Source: RI-153 sp963752935
Lineage (GTDB): Bacteria; Chloroflexota; Anaerolineae; Caldilineales; Caldilineaceae
Assembly: GCA_963752935.1 (NCBI GenBank)
Contig: CAVWAL010000005.1
Span: 186,001-250,000 of the forward strand
Reading direction: 5' to 3'
DNA length: 64,000 nucleotides
Shown: piece after piece, positions 54,967 to 63,585 of the stretch
Layout of the letters: each line of letters begins with the position of its first letter
Position numbering within the stretch: the first letter of the stretch is position 1
Position numbers and translations under genes: made by a program
Notes under the pieces: model-generated
The model's database searches: none
Seen by the model: the letters and a program-made list of their open reading frames with translations, nothing else
Told to the model about the DNA's origin: nothing

Positions 54967-55022
54967 GAACCCGAGCGATGGAGAGTAAGGTGTTTCACCC
55001 ACACCTCCCCGGCTCAGGGTTC
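54967..55022 (-). other. Structured intercistronic element between atpH and atpA
   Basis: GAACCCGAGC (54967-54976) pairs with GCTCAGGGTTC (55012-55022) with one bulge, enclosing an inner AGGTGT/ACACCT hairpin (54988-54993 and 55001-55006). It lies in the 249-nt gap between atpH and atpA, where no ORF is seen. It may act in mRNA processing or stability; function is inferred from position. Confidence 0.45.
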
Positions 55023-55094
55023 CAGGGAAAAGACACACAGCACCGAAGAGTCGGCGAAGTCTGCGCAGAGATACCTGTGCGCCGGTTGGTTGAC

Positions 55095-55625
55095 TTACCG
55101 CACGCTGGCGGTGACAATCTCGCGCATAGCCGCAAGGCGACTGGCGACGGTATTGTCGATCAACGTGTCTCCAACCCGCACGCGCAGCCCCCCCAACAAT
55201 GAAGGATCGACCCGGAAGCTGAAGATCAGCCCTTCACCGTGTTCGGCAGTCAGCCGGCGGCGAAGGTCGGCCTGTTCTTGCTCGCTCAGTTCCATAGCGC
55301 TAACGATCTCTGCCTTTTGGGGCTCGCCTTGACCCGTGATGCCGGCATTCAGTTCACTTAAAACAGCCGGTATCAGGTCCAAATCGCCTTCCTGCACGAG
55401 CAACTTGAGGAAGTTTTGAACTTCAGGTGGCGTCCCTTTAGGCATAACACTCTGGAGCGCCTTCATCTTTGCATCCACGTCTTGCGTTGCGCTTTCCAGC
55501 GTTAAACGCACGTCGGATTTTTGAGCGAGCGTATCAGAAACCTGGTTCAGTGCAGTTTGCCACTGATCCAGAACAGCCTCCAGGATAGCTTGTGCATACC
55601 GGTTGGCTTTGCTGATCTCACTCAT
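55095..55625 (-). CDS. atpH: ATP synthase F1 delta subunit (OSCP)
   Basis: 176 residues: N-terminal helical bundle starting 'KANRYAQAILEAVL' and C-terminal domain with 'ELSEQEQADLRRRLTAEHG', 'FSFRVDPSLLGGLRVRVGD' and 'DNTVASRLAAMRE', the OSCP signature. It joins F1 to the b-subunit stator. Its ATG overlaps the atpF stop by four bases (ATGA), showing tight coupling of the two stator genes. Confidence 0.94.
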   Translation of the reverse strand: MSEISKANRYAQAILEAVLDQWQTALNQVSDTLAQKSDVRLTLESATQDVDAKMKALQSVMPKGTPPEVQNFLKLLVQEGDLDLIPAVLSELNAGITGQGEPQKAEIVSAMELSEQEQADLRRRLTAEHGEGLIFSFRVDPSLLGGLRVRVGDTLIDNTVASRLAAMREIVTASVR

Positions 55626-56134
55626 CGGGCGCTCCCACTCTGCTGAGCCAGGAATTCAGCCACAAAACGTTCTTGTTCGGCACGGTTCTTCAACTCGCGG
55701 CCCAAGATCTGCTCTGTAGCCGTGATTGCCAGATCCGCAATGTCACGGCGGGCCTCAGTGAGAATGGCATCGACCTGTGCTTCTGCTTCGACCTGTGCAC
55801 GACGACGAATGTCGGCGGCTTCCTGTTCGGCGCGCGTGCGCACGTCCTGTGCAATTCGCTCCGCATCGCGTGTCGCCTGTGCGCGTACTTCCTGTGCTTC
55901 TCGACGAGCTTCATCCACAATCGCATTGCGCTGTCGCTCTGCTTCAGCCGCCGCAGTCGACGAGCGCTCTGTCTCACGAATGCCCTGGGCAATGCGTTCC
56001 TTACGCTGATCCAGCATCTTCAGCACAGGCTCGTAGAGAAAAAGCCGCAATATGCCCATGATGATGAGGAAGTTCACGATCTGCGCCAGGAGGATGGGAA
56101 ACTCAATACCAAGTTGACCCAGTACAACGTCCAA
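55622..56134 (-). CDS. atpF: ATP synthase F0 b subunit
   Basis: 170 residues from a TTG start with AGGAGG seven bases upstream. One TM helix (~8-32, 'FPILLAQIVNFLIIMGILRLFLY') is followed by a long charged coiled coil rich in Arg, Glu and Ala ('ETERSSTAAAEAERQRNAIV', 'AQATRDAERIAQDVRTRAEQ') and 'ATEQILGRELK' near the end. It forms the peripheral stalk. Single b gene; no b' seen. 76 nt after atpE in the transcript. Confidence 0.95.
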   Translation of the reverse strand: MDVVLGQLGIEFPILLAQIVNFLIIMGILRLFLYEPVLKMLDQRKERIAQGIRETERSSTAAAEAERQRNAIVDEARREAQEVRAQATRDAERIAQDVRTRAEQEAADIRRRAQVEAEAQVDAILTEARRDIADLAITATEQILGRELKNRAEQERFVAEFLAQQSGSAR

Positions 56135-56209
56135 AATAGACCTCCTATACCTTCCTGTTGGCCCAATTCTGCCGCCATGATGACGACCATTGGGACGATG
56201 CCGTTGCGA

Positions 56210-56437
56210 CTAGACGAACTTGATCAGCAGGGCGATAACCAGGGCGTAAATCGCAACAGCCTCGGCGAACGCAATGGCGAGAATCATATTCGTCTGAACG
56301 GTACCGGCTGCCTCGGGATTGCGACCCATGGCTTCCACTGCCTTTGCGCCAATCAAACCGACGCCGATGCCAGGGCCAATCGCCCCAAGACCAATCGCCA
56401 GCGCTGCGCCCAACTGTCTCATTGCATCCAGTTCCAT
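56210..56437 (-). CDS. atpE: ATP synthase F0 c subunit
   Basis: ATG 56437 with AAAGGAG eight bases upstream gives 75 residues; the longer frame from 56521 is not needed. Two TM helices are joined by the polar loop 'AMGRNPEAAGTVQTNMILA'. The ion-carrying Glu is in 'IAFAEAVAIYALV' of helix 2 (~57). The residue after it is Ala rather than Ser/Thr, so the Na-binding set seen in Ilyobacter-type rings is not obvious and proton coupling is more likely. It follows a strong hairpin in the 182-nt gap after atpB. Confidence 0.95.
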   Translation of the reverse strand: MELDAMRQLGAALAIGLGAIGPGIGVGLIGAKAVEAMGRNPEAAGTVQTNMILAIAFAEAVAIYALVIALLIKFV

Positions 56438-56558
56438 CGTGGTAACTCCTTTGAAAGTGAATCGATTGAATTGAATCGTACGATTGATGTCAGAAGACAA
56501 CTGATTAAAGTCAAACGACAAGTGATATCAAACAACCTGCAAATATACTTTACGTTGC

Positions 56559-56603
56559 GTGCTGCCTGCTGTGTACCTCAGCGAGACACGCAGCAGGCAG
56601 CAC
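56559..56603 (-). other. 13-bp perfect hairpin upstream of atpE
   Basis: GTGCTGCCTGCTG (56559-56571) and CAGCAGGCAGCAC (56591-56603) are perfect reverse complements with a 19-nt loop that can pair further (TGT/ACA). It lies between atpB and atpE in a cotranscribed operon, without a T tail. The c subunit is needed in many copies per complex, so a stabilising or translation-enhancing role is plausible (inference). Confidence 0.6.
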
Positions 56604-56619
56604 ACAACACCCTACTTAT

Positions 56620-57624
56620 TTAGTGGTGATCCCCAATATCGTGATCGCCGTGACTAATCACCGCTGTAGAGAAGAACACGACGGCCAGCATCATGAAAAC
56701 CAGGGCCTGGATAAAGCCCACAAACAACTCCAGCCCGTAGAAGGCAACCGGCACCAGGAACGCGACCAGGAAGGTCATCACACCCAGCAGCACTTCACCT
56801 GCGAAGATATTGCCAAAGAGACGAAAGGCAAAGCTGATGATTTTGGCAAGTTCGCTAAAAAGCTCCAAAATGCCAGAGAAGGCAAAGATACCACGCATGA
56901 AACCTTTACCGGTATTAAAGTTGAAAAACTTGCTGAAGTAGCGGGCGCCCAACGCTTGCACACCCCAGAACTGCACCATGAACATGGTGATCAGAGCAAT
57001 GGCAAAGGTAACATTGAGATCGGCGCTTGGGGCGCGAAAGAGAGGAACAAACTTGCCATGTTCACTTTCGGCGGCTTCCGCCACGGCAAGTCCTTCGGCG
57101 GCCAGCGACTCGTCTGCCGAAGCAAGACTCAGGTTGAACTGGAGCGAATGCTCTGCACCAACTTCAACCTCGTGGAAAACACCAATGCTGCCCACGCCGG
57201 GCAACAGACCCGAGTAGTTACTAAGCAGAACAAAGAGGAAGATCGTCGCCACCCACGGGAAGAATTTACGTGCATTCTTGCCGGCGACGCTCTCGGTCAA
57301 ATTGTACAGAGACTCAATGACAAACTCGACGAAGTTGACAAACCCACCAGGAGTTTCCTTCAATCGGGCACGCACAATCAGCGCCACCACAATCAACAAG
57401 ATATCGACGAGGAAGGTAGTCAACAACGCATTGGTAAACCACGGGAGACCCTCTTCAAAGATCGGCTCGGCGGCAATCGATACGTGAGGATTGGGCATAT
57501 CCAGAATAAAGCTGGCAATCAGCAACAGGACAACACCAATAGTCACGTTTCTTCGTGTTGGTTGCTCGAAGTAGCGCTGAATGCTGTCCCAAATACGTTC
57601 GAGGAAGGGCTGAATTCGTTCCAC
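56620..57624 (-). CDS. atpB: ATP synthase F0 a subunit
   Basis: 334 residues from a GTG start (AGGAGG ten bases upstream). Five to six TM helices; the essential Arg is in 'SFAFRLFGNIFAGEVLLG' (~265), and conserved 'SADLNVTFAIALITMFMVQFWG' precedes it. The N-terminal ~40 residues form a helix before TM1. Between 'GLLPGVGSIGVFHEVEVGA' and 'FVPLFRAPSADL' is an acidic Ala/Glu-rich loop of ~45 residues, longer than in E. coli. It forms the proton half-channels facing the c-ring. Confidence 0.95.
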   Translation of the reverse strand: MERIQPFLERIWDSIQRYFEQPTRRNVTIGVVLLLIASFILDMPNPHVSIAAEPIFEEGLPWFTNALLTTFLVDILLIVVALIVRARLKETPGGFVNFVEFVIESLYNLTESVAGKNARKFFPWVATIFLFVLLSNYSGLLPGVGSIGVFHEVEVGAEHSLQFNLSLASADESLAAEGLAVAEAAESEHGKFVPLFRAPSADLNVTFAIALITMFMVQFWGVQALGARYFSKFFNFNTGKGFMRGIFAFSGILELFSELAKIISFAFRLFGNIFAGEVLLGVMTFLVAFLVPVAFYGLELFVGFIQALVFMMLAVVFFSTAVISHGDHDIGDHH

Positions 57625-57707
57625 TGTTTTGCATCCTCCTGGTTGAGCGGTTCACTTACGCTCCGATGGGTAAACGGACGATTCCGACAGTTCGTTCAAA
57701 TCGTATT

Positions 57708-57980
57708 TTACAAAAAGTGCTGCGGACTATCTGCGACATCATCGCACGATTCCGCGTCTTCTGAAGGCGCCACTAGTTGTACAACGCGTTCCATTTCAGT
57801 CAATGCAGTTTTGCAGACAAAGAAAACGGCTAGAGGAATGGATACAAATCCGGCGAAGAGGATGAGAGAGAAGTCAAGATCGATCAAGAGTTCAGCCAAA
57901 AAACCAATCGCCAGCGGGATCAATATTGCCGTGCTATAGACGATGGTCAGGCGTCGAAGATCGATGCGGACAGATGACAC
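57708..57980 (-). CDS. AtpZ/AtpI-like small membrane protein
   Basis: GTG 57980 with AGGAG seven bases upstream is chosen, giving 90 residues; the frame further left to 58178 is low in coding quality. Two TM segments (~12-32 'IVYSTAILIPLAIGFLAELLI' and ~38-58 'FSLILFAGFVSIPLAVFFVCK') and position at the head of the atp operon fit AtpZ/AtpI-type proteins, which help c-ring assembly or cation supply. Sequence similarity is limited, so the call rests on topology and position. Confidence 0.65.
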   Translation of the reverse strand: MSSVRIDLRRLTIVYSTAILIPLAIGFLAELLIDLDFSLILFAGFVSIPLAVFFVCKTALTEMERVVQLVAPSEDAESCDDVADSPQHFL

Positions 57981-58125
57981 GAACTCTCTCCTATGCTCCG
58001 ATTTGCGCCACAAGGCCAAACAACCACAGCACGCCCAAGGGGAAACAAATGCAACCCACGTTGAATGATGCGCGTTTGGCAGTGAAAATACTACGTTAGC
58101 AACAGTCTTCCGATTTCTGGTCGCC

Positions 58126-58154
58126 ATTATAGCTTGGCGGTTTTCATTGCGCAA
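58126..58154 (-). promoter_or_regulatory. Promoter of the ATP synthase operon
   Basis: On the minus strand, TTGCGC (58154-58149) and a perfect TATAAT (58131-58126) are separated by 17 bp. The predicted start is near 58119, leaving a ~140-nt leader before the AtpZ-like gene. No other function is seen in the ~300-bp gap. Confidence 0.7.
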
Positions 58155-58277
58155 ATTTTCACAGTGTTTGTGAACCATTTGTCACAAATCAACTGGCGAC
58201 ACCCAAAAATCTCGGCCGTTTTGCCAACATACCCAGGCCTCGCACCGGCCGGCCAGGGTGCACAGAAGTAGATCAGG

Positions 58278-59213
58278 CTACCCCCGACGTGAAGCGCGAC
58301 GCGCCTCGCGCTCGGCACGTCGATCCTGGGCCTGGCCGCTCTCACCGCTCTGGCTTTGGGCCAATTGGCGCATGGCGGTGAGATAACGCATGGCCGATTC
58401 ATCGTTGCCATTGAGGACATCGGCAGCATAAATGGCACTGCGGATCTCTTTTTCAATAGGATTGGTGATAGCACAAGTCATGCCTGCGGCAATCGCCATT
58501 GCCACGAAGGTGGCACTGAGCAGTTCTCGGTTAGGCATCCCAAAGCTAATGTTGCTGGCGCCGCAGACGGTGTTACAGCCAAGTTCTTCACGAATCATAC
58601 GCACCAGGGTGAAGAGATCGCGCCCGGCACTGTTCACCGCGCCCACCGGCATCGCCAGCGGGTCGATTAAAATGTCCTCCGGCTTGATGCCGTAAGTGGC
58701 GGCCCGATCCACAATCCGTTTGGCGACGGCGAAGCGTACTTTTGGATCATAGCTGATGCCTGTTTCGTCATTGCTAATGGCAATCACAGGAACGTTGTAT
58801 TCTGCCACAAGCGGCAAAACAGACTCCAGTCGATCTTCCTCACCGGTGACGCTGTTGACAATGGGCCGGCCTTTGGCCGCTTTCAAGCCGGCAATCAAGG
58901 CCGGCACCACACTGCTATCAATACATAACGGGACATCAGTGATAGCCTGGACCTCTTCGACGGCGCGCACCATCAGTTCCGGCTCAATCTTCTGCGGTTC
59001 GGCGCTGGGCACGCCTGCGTTGATATCAAGGATATGAGCGCCGGCCGCGACTTGCGCCAATGCATCTTTCACGACACGCGAAAAGTCGCCGGCTTGCATC
59101 TCTGCCGCCAGTTTCTTGCGCCCCGTAGGGTTGATGCGTTCACCGATGATCACAAATGGCTGATTCGGGCCAATGACGACAGTCTGTGTCGGGGATTGGA
59201 CAACAGTATCCAC
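58278..59213 (-). CDS. Methyltetrahydrofolate methyltransferase-like (pterin-binding TIM barrel)
   Basis: 311 residues from a GTG start (GGGAG upstream). The pterin-binding fold is clear: 'VIIGERINPTGRKKLAAEM' (~20-38), 'GAHILDINAGVPSAEPQK' (~58-75), 'VPLCIDSSVVPALIAGLKA' (~93-111), 'GRPIVNSVTGEEDRLE' (~114-129), 'VPVIAISNDETGI', 'ILIDPLAMPVGAVNSAGRD' and 'GASNISFGMPNRELL' (~215-240), as in AcsE/MeTr and the B12-dependent MetH pterin domain. It moves methyl groups from methyl-THF to a corrinoid protein. No corrinoid protein or acs gene lies nearby. The tail (~285-311) is Gln/Arg-rich. Confidence 0.88.
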   Translation of the reverse strand: MDTVVQSPTQTVVIGPNQPFVIIGERINPTGRKKLAAEMQAGDFSRVVKDALAQVAAGAHILDINAGVPSAEPQKIEPELMVRAVEEVQAITDVPLCIDSSVVPALIAGLKAAKGRPIVNSVTGEEDRLESVLPLVAEYNVPVIAISNDETGISYDPKVRFAVAKRIVDRAATYGIKPEDILIDPLAMPVGAVNSAGRDLFTLVRMIREELGCNTVCGASNISFGMPNRELLSATFVAMAIAAGMTCAITNPIEKEIRSAIYAADVLNGNDESAMRYLTAMRQLAQSQSGESGQAQDRRAEREARRASRRG

Positions 59214-59369
59214 GGAATTTACTCCCTTGTTTGGGAATCACTGCCGGCGTCGTACTCCTCGGGACGAACAACAACGCTGGCCCACCGGCATCGATTTTGC
59301 ATCTGGTAAATGGGGTAAGAGGAATGAATATCTTGTGCAGAGTTTGCCCAACATTCTCGCACAGGACGA

Positions 59370-60404
59370 TCATCCTTGCAAAAAGACTGTAGCTTGGATT
59401 GGTGGCTGAAAGACGCTTAGTGCTGTAGCCAGAAGCATCAATATGAGCAGCAGGCCGATCAGGACACGGTGTTGTACCAGGATTTCGCTTAAAGAGGGCG
59501 CCGGCAGGCTAGAGTGCCCAAGATCTTCCGTTGTGGATGCCTCACCAAAGAGAAGAGCGCGAAACGCTTGCACGCTGCGAGGCCGTTCATCAGGATGTGT
59601 AGCCAGCGCGTGGAAGATGGCACGTTCGGTGCGTGCAGAGACGCCGGGGTTGAGCTGACGAAGGGGTTCCAGCGATCCCGGCCGCAAAAAACGCTCTTTG
59701 GCATCCTGAGGCGGAATCCCTGCCAACAGATGATAGAGGGTCGCCCCCGCGCTGTAAATGTCGCTGCGCACGTCGGTATGTCCGCTGTCGCCGCCATACT
59801 GTTCCAAAGGTGTATAGGCGGCTGTACCGCGCCCTTGTACCACCGTGACCGTCCGGCTATCATCGGGCTGCATGACCTTGACCAGCCCAAAGTCAACCAG
59901 CTTAACCCTTCCCTGCGGCGTTACCTTGATGTTGCCGGGTTTAATGTCTCGATGCAACACCGGCGGTTCCTGTGCATGGAGATAGGCCAATGCATCGAGC
60001 AGTTGATCTGCCCAGGACAACACCTGCGACTCGGATAACTTTTTGTCCTGGCGTTTGGCCTCACCAAGTACCTCGTGCAAGTCGCGCCCGGCCACAAAAT
60101 CCATCACCAGATACTCACGGCCACCCTCCGAAAAATAGTCCGACACCTTCGGCAAATTGGGATGATCCAAACGGGCAAGGGTGCTGGCCTCTTGGTAGAA
60201 TTGCTCGACGGTCTGCGCTAAATCTGTATCAGATCCAGATCCGCCATTCAATAGGTCGGGCAGGATCTCCTTGATCGCACAGATACGACCCTCTAGGCGC
60301 GTATCGTTGGCGCGATAAACTGCACCCATACCGCCCTGGCCAACCAATTGCACCACTTCATAACGCTCGCGTAGGATCGTTCCATTTTCTAACAGGTACA
60401 TCAC
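59370..60404 (-). CDS. Membrane-anchored Ser/Thr protein kinase
   Basis: 344 residues (GTG 60404, ATG 60401). Hanks-type kinase: glycine loop 'VGQGGMGAVYRAND' (~20-33), catalytic Lys in 'CAIKEI', catalytic loop 'VLHRDIKPGNIKV' (~150), DFG in 'LVDFGLVKV' (~170), APE-like 'YTPLEQYGG' and 'DIYSAGATLYHLLAG'. A TM (~312-334) near the C-terminus has only ~10 residues beyond it, so there is no sensor domain; the kinase domain is cytosolic. An FHA-winged-helix protein is encoded divergently, a likely substrate or reader. Confidence 0.95.
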   Translation of the reverse strand: MMYLLENGTILRERYEVVQLVGQGGMGAVYRANDTRLEGRICAIKEILPDLLNGGSGSDTDLAQTVEQFYQEASTLARLDHPNLPKVSDYFSEGGREYLVMDFVAGRDLHEVLGEAKRQDKKLSESQVLSWADQLLDALAYLHAQEPPVLHRDIKPGNIKVTPQGRVKLVDFGLVKVMQPDDSRTVTVVQGRGTAAYTPLEQYGGDSGHTDVRSDIYSAGATLYHLLAGIPPQDAKERFLRPGSLEPLRQLNPGVSARTERAIFHALATHPDERPRSVQAFRALLFGEASTTEDLGHSSLPAPSLSEILVQHRVLIGLLLILMLLATALSVFQPPIQATVFLQG

Positions 60405-60885
60405 ACACCATCTACCTTTTGTTTATCCTGAAATTTCTGGTTTATCCTGGAATTACAGTGCGCAGCCATACGTCCCGTCTACCCGGCCCTGTCTCGCCGG
60501 TCACTGTAAAAGGCAGGGCAGAAACCAGATTGCGCAGCGAACCTTGCGCAGAAATCTGCGGAAAACTGAGCACACTCATGAGAAAACACGGCTATTTGTG
60601 CAAAAGTCAGCTTTATCCAGTATAATAGCGACGTGCAAGCCATCGAGCAGAGTGGGGGCGTGCCCTAATTTCTAATTGCTACTTCAAAATGAAAAATTAG
60701 TGCACATCGATTGATACACAGATTATTCTGCGTTGACTCATTATAACCGTTGGCTGTTACCGGCTCGAAATTTGGACCTCACCGTCCGTGCACTCCCCCG
60801 ACTCATCAGGCGTCTCTCACCAATGTGACATTTCGCCGTGCAATGCTCTGTCCGTGCGCTTGAAACGTTCATTAGGAATGAGATT
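60405..60885. other. Divergent regulatory gap between kinase and FHA genes
   Basis: About 480 bp without a convincing ORF. A perfect TATAAT at 60621-60626 is present on the + strand, with TTGTGC 19 bp upstream as a weak -35, so this may be a + strand promoter. No repeat or operator is obvious. The kinase promoter must lie toward the left side. Confidence 0.4.
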
Positions 60886-61614
60886 ATGGATCAACTACAA
60901 GCAGAAACACATTCATCCGAAAAAACAGATGCTCTGGAGACAATCGGCAACCACAGCGGCCCGGTGCCTCACGTGCGCGAAAGCGCCATGCTGATTCTAC
61001 GCCAGGGCAACGAAGTGGGCCGACGCTGGATCCTCAGCCGTACTGCCCCGCTTAATATTGGACGTCACGAAGACTGTGACGTGACCCTGCCGGATCGGCA
61101 GGTGAGCCGCAACCATGCCCGCATTTTCTGGCAAGACGACGGCTACTTCATTGAAGACTTGGGCAGTAAAAATGGTACCCACGTCAATGGACAGGATCTC
61201 GCCACCCCTGTACGCCTGGAAGACGGCGATGAACTCCAGGTGGCGCTGCGCTTCAAACTGGCGTTTGTTGATGCAGGCGCCACTGCACCGCTGACACTGG
61301 ACGACGACACCCAAATGGGTCTGCGTCTGGACAAAGAGACTCGCCAGGTATGGGTCAACGGGATGATGATCGATCCACCGTTGAGCCTGCATCAGTATCG
61401 GCTGCTCAACGCACTTTGGGAGGCGGGCGGCGGCGTCGTTACCCGCGAACAGATCGTAGATACAGTCTGGCCGGAAGCCAGTGGCGAAGGGGTCAGCGAG
61501 CAGGCCATCGATGCGCTGGTGCGTCGGCTGCGTGAGCGGATTGCCGAAATCGACCTGGAGTACCGCTATATTGTTACAGTGCGAGGCCACGGCTTCCGCC
61601 TTGAAAACCGCTAG
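60886..61614 (+). CDS. FHA-domain / OmpR-type winged-helix regulator
   Basis: ATG 60886 has AGGA eight bases upstream and gives 242 residues; the longer frame is not needed. An FHA domain (~35-120) shows 'LNIGRHEDCDVTLPDRQVSRNHARIF' in parts and 'LGSKNGTHVNGQ', the phospho-Thr binding motifs (GR, SRNH, NGT). It is followed by an OmpR/PhoB-type DNA-binding winged helix (~150-240): 'LHQYRLLNALWEAGGGVVTREQIVDTVWPE', 'IDALVRRLRERI' and 'YIVTVRGHGFRLEN'. This suggests a transcription factor controlled by Ser/Thr phosphorylation; the adjacent divergent kinase is the obvious partner. The domain order is opposite to that of mycobacterial EmbR (knowledge). Confidence 0.9.
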   Translation: MDQLQAETHSSEKTDALETIGNHSGPVPHVRESAMLILRQGNEVGRRWILSRTAPLNIGRHEDCDVTLPDRQVSRNHARIFWQDDGYFIEDLGSKNGTHVNGQDLATPVRLEDGDELQVALRFKLAFVDAGATAPLTLDDDTQMGLRLDKETRQVWVNGMMIDPPLSLHQYRLLNALWEAGGGVVTREQIVDTVWPEASGEGVSEQAIDALVRRLRERIAEIDLEYRYIVTVRGHGFRLENR

Positions 61615-61635
61615 ATCAGGCGCGAGGACGTTGCC

Positions 61636-62922
61636 TTGTCAAAGTCATTCCCATCGATTGTGCCATCTTTTCTGCCCAAACAGGATGCCGCTGCACCTTT
61701 TGGCCTCTACATTCACATTCCCTTCTGCGAAAAGAAGTGTCCTTACTGCGACTTCAACACCTACGCAAAGTTGGATACTTACTTTGACGCCTACGTAGAT
61801 GCGCTCTGCCTTGAACTGCGCCAGTGGGGCGAACGCCTGAACCACCGGCGCGTGGACACAGTCTTCCTCGGTGGTGGTACGCCCACAGTGCTCGACGCCC
61901 GCGCGCTGACACAGATCTTCGAGACGGTGCGCACGACGTTCAGTCTTACGCCAGATTGCGAAATTACCAGTGAAGCCAACCCGGGCACCGTCGATCAGCG
62001 CAAGTTTGCCGTCTTACATGATCTGGGGGTAAATCGCTTGAGCATGGGGGTGCAGAGCTTTCAGCCCCAAGAACTGGAATTTTTGGGCCGTATCCACAGC
62101 GTAGAGGATGTCTACCGCGCATTCGATATGGCGCGGCAGGTGGGGTTCAACAATATCAACCTTGATTTCATCTTCGGCCTGCCCCACCAATCACCCGCTG
62201 CCTGGTCTGACACATTGGAGCGAGTCACCGCGCTGGCCCCCGATCACCTCAGCCTGTACAGCCTGATCGTCGAACCCAACACCCCACTCTTTCACTGGGT
62301 TGAAGCAGGAGAAGTCGCCGCCCCTGATGACGATCACGCCGGGATGCTCTATGAGATGGCCCTGGCGCACATGGCCGAGTCCGGCTATGTCCACTATGAA
62401 GTCTCGAACTGGGCCAAAACCGGCGCCTCGGCCACAGAGGATCAGGCGAGTGTTGCCATGACGGAGCCGACCGTCCCGGCGTTGGCCTGTCGGCACAACC
62501 TGATCTACTGGCGTAATCAGGCATTCCTTGGCGTAGGGCCAGGAGCACATAGCTACCTGCATGCGGGCTGGCTGGATGATGGGCTGCAGGAAGGCGTTGG
62601 CCTCCGCTGGAGCAATCGCAAGCCGGTGCCCGGGTACATCAAACGCATCAATGCCGCTGAATCGGTTCAAGAATTCCAGGAATCCATCGACGTTGCCACA
62701 TCCATGGGCGAAACCATGATGCTGGGGTTGCGTCTGGTGCAAGAAGGCGTCGAGCGCGCCCCGTTCCTCGCCCGCTACGGGGTCGATGTGGTGGATGTCT
62801 ATCCGGCGCAAGTGGACCGCTTTGTGACGATGAACATGATGACGGTGGATGCGCAACGGCTGCGTCTGACGCCGCGTGGCCTGATGGTAGGCAACCAGAT
62901 TTTTGCTGCATTCCTACCCTGA
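61636..62922 (+). CDS. hemW: HemW-like radical SAM protein (coproporphyrinogen oxidase family)
   Basis: 428 residues from a TTG start 21 nt after the FHA gene, with GAGGACG upstream. The 4Fe-4S motif C-x3-C-x2-C (CEKKCPYC, Cys 31, 35, 38) follows 'GLYIHIPF'. Family motifs: 'VFLGGGTPTVLD' (~80), 'EANPGTVD', 'VNRLSMGVQSFQPQEL', 'DFIFGLPHQS', 'HNLIYWRNQAFLGVGPGAHSY' (in parts, ~295). HemW proteins were long named HemN but act as heme chaperones rather than oxidases in tested cases. It could be either; the motif set fits HemW better. Confidence 0.9.
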   Translation: MSKSFPSIVPSFLPKQDAAAPFGLYIHIPFCEKKCPYCDFNTYAKLDTYFDAYVDALCLELRQWGERLNHRRVDTVFLGGGTPTVLDARALTQIFETVRTTFSLTPDCEITSEANPGTVDQRKFAVLHDLGVNRLSMGVQSFQPQELEFLGRIHSVEDVYRAFDMARQVGFNNINLDFIFGLPHQSPAAWSDTLERVTALAPDHLSLYSLIVEPNTPLFHWVEAGEVAAPDDDHAGMLYEMALAHMAESGYVHYEVSNWAKTGASATEDQASVAMTEPTVPALACRHNLIYWRNQAFLGVGPGAHSYLHAGWLDDGLQEGVGLRWSNRKPVPGYIKRINAAESVQEFQESIDVATSMGETMMLGLRLVQEGVERAPFLARYGVDVVDVYPAQVDRFVTMNMMTVDAQRLRLTPRGLMVGNQIFAAFLP

Positions 62923-62981
62923 ACGAGGTTGGCAGGATAAGGTTTTTTGAATCAACAGTGAAGCCACGATGAGGACACACT

Positions 62982-63539
62982 ATGACACGGGCACTCTACC
63001 CTGGCACCTTTGATCCCATTCACAATGGACATCTAGATATCGCCTGCCGCGCAGCCGCCATCTTTGACGAGGTGATTGTGGGCGTCTACCATTCACCCCC
63101 CAAAAAGCTGCTCTTTTCCACGGATGAACGTGTCCTCTTGGCGCGCACGGCGGTTGAGCATCTGAGCAACGTCTCAGTTGTCTCGTTTGTTGGCTTGACG
63201 GTAGAATGTGCACGCGATGTGAATGCAAACGTCATTGTGCGTGGCTTGCGCAACGTGGCCGATTATCAGTTTGAATCGCAAATCGGTCTTGCCAACCGGC
63301 ATCTTGCCCCAGATGTAGAGCTTTGTTGTCTGATTTGCGGCACTGAGTATACTTACCTGAGTTCAACAATCGTTAAAGAAGTTGCCAGCCTGCACGGGGA
63401 TATTGCAGAATGGGTAGTCCCAACCGTGGCATCCGCACTTTCGGAACGCTTCGCCGACACTCGCCCTGCATCACCTGATGGTCAATCTTCAGTTAGCGGG
63501 ATATCAAAGACACGCGGAAAGCTCTCGTATCACGGGTAA
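62982..63539 (+). CDS. coaD: Pantetheine-phosphate adenylyltransferase
   Basis: 185 residues. It adenylates 4'-phosphopantetheine in CoA biosynthesis. The nucleotidyltransferase motif 'YPGTFDPIHNGHLDI' (~6-20) includes the HxGH-type HNGH; 'RGLRNVADYQFESQIGLANRHL' (~88-109) and 'YTYLSSTIVKEVASLHGDI' (~127-145, SSS/T loop) are also present. The C-terminal ~25 residues exceed the usual ~160 length and are low complexity. A start ATG at 62982 with GAGGACAC upstream. Confidence 0.96.
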   Translation: MTRALYPGTFDPIHNGHLDIACRAAAIFDEVIVGVYHSPPKKLLFSTDERVLLARTAVEHLSNVSVVSFVGLTVECARDVNANVIVRGLRNVADYQFESQIGLANRHLAPDVELCCLICGTEYTYLSSTIVKEVASLHGDIAEWVVPTVASALSERFADTRPASPDGQSSVSGISKTRGKLSYHG

Positions 63540-63585
63540 ATGACAGCGCTGCTATCGGTTTTCACTGAGTCACAAAGGATGATCT

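Noticed and set aside
55673..57939. Long + strand ORFs opposite atpF, atpE and atpB
   Set aside because: They are antisense to well-conserved ATP synthase genes and have no recognised domain.
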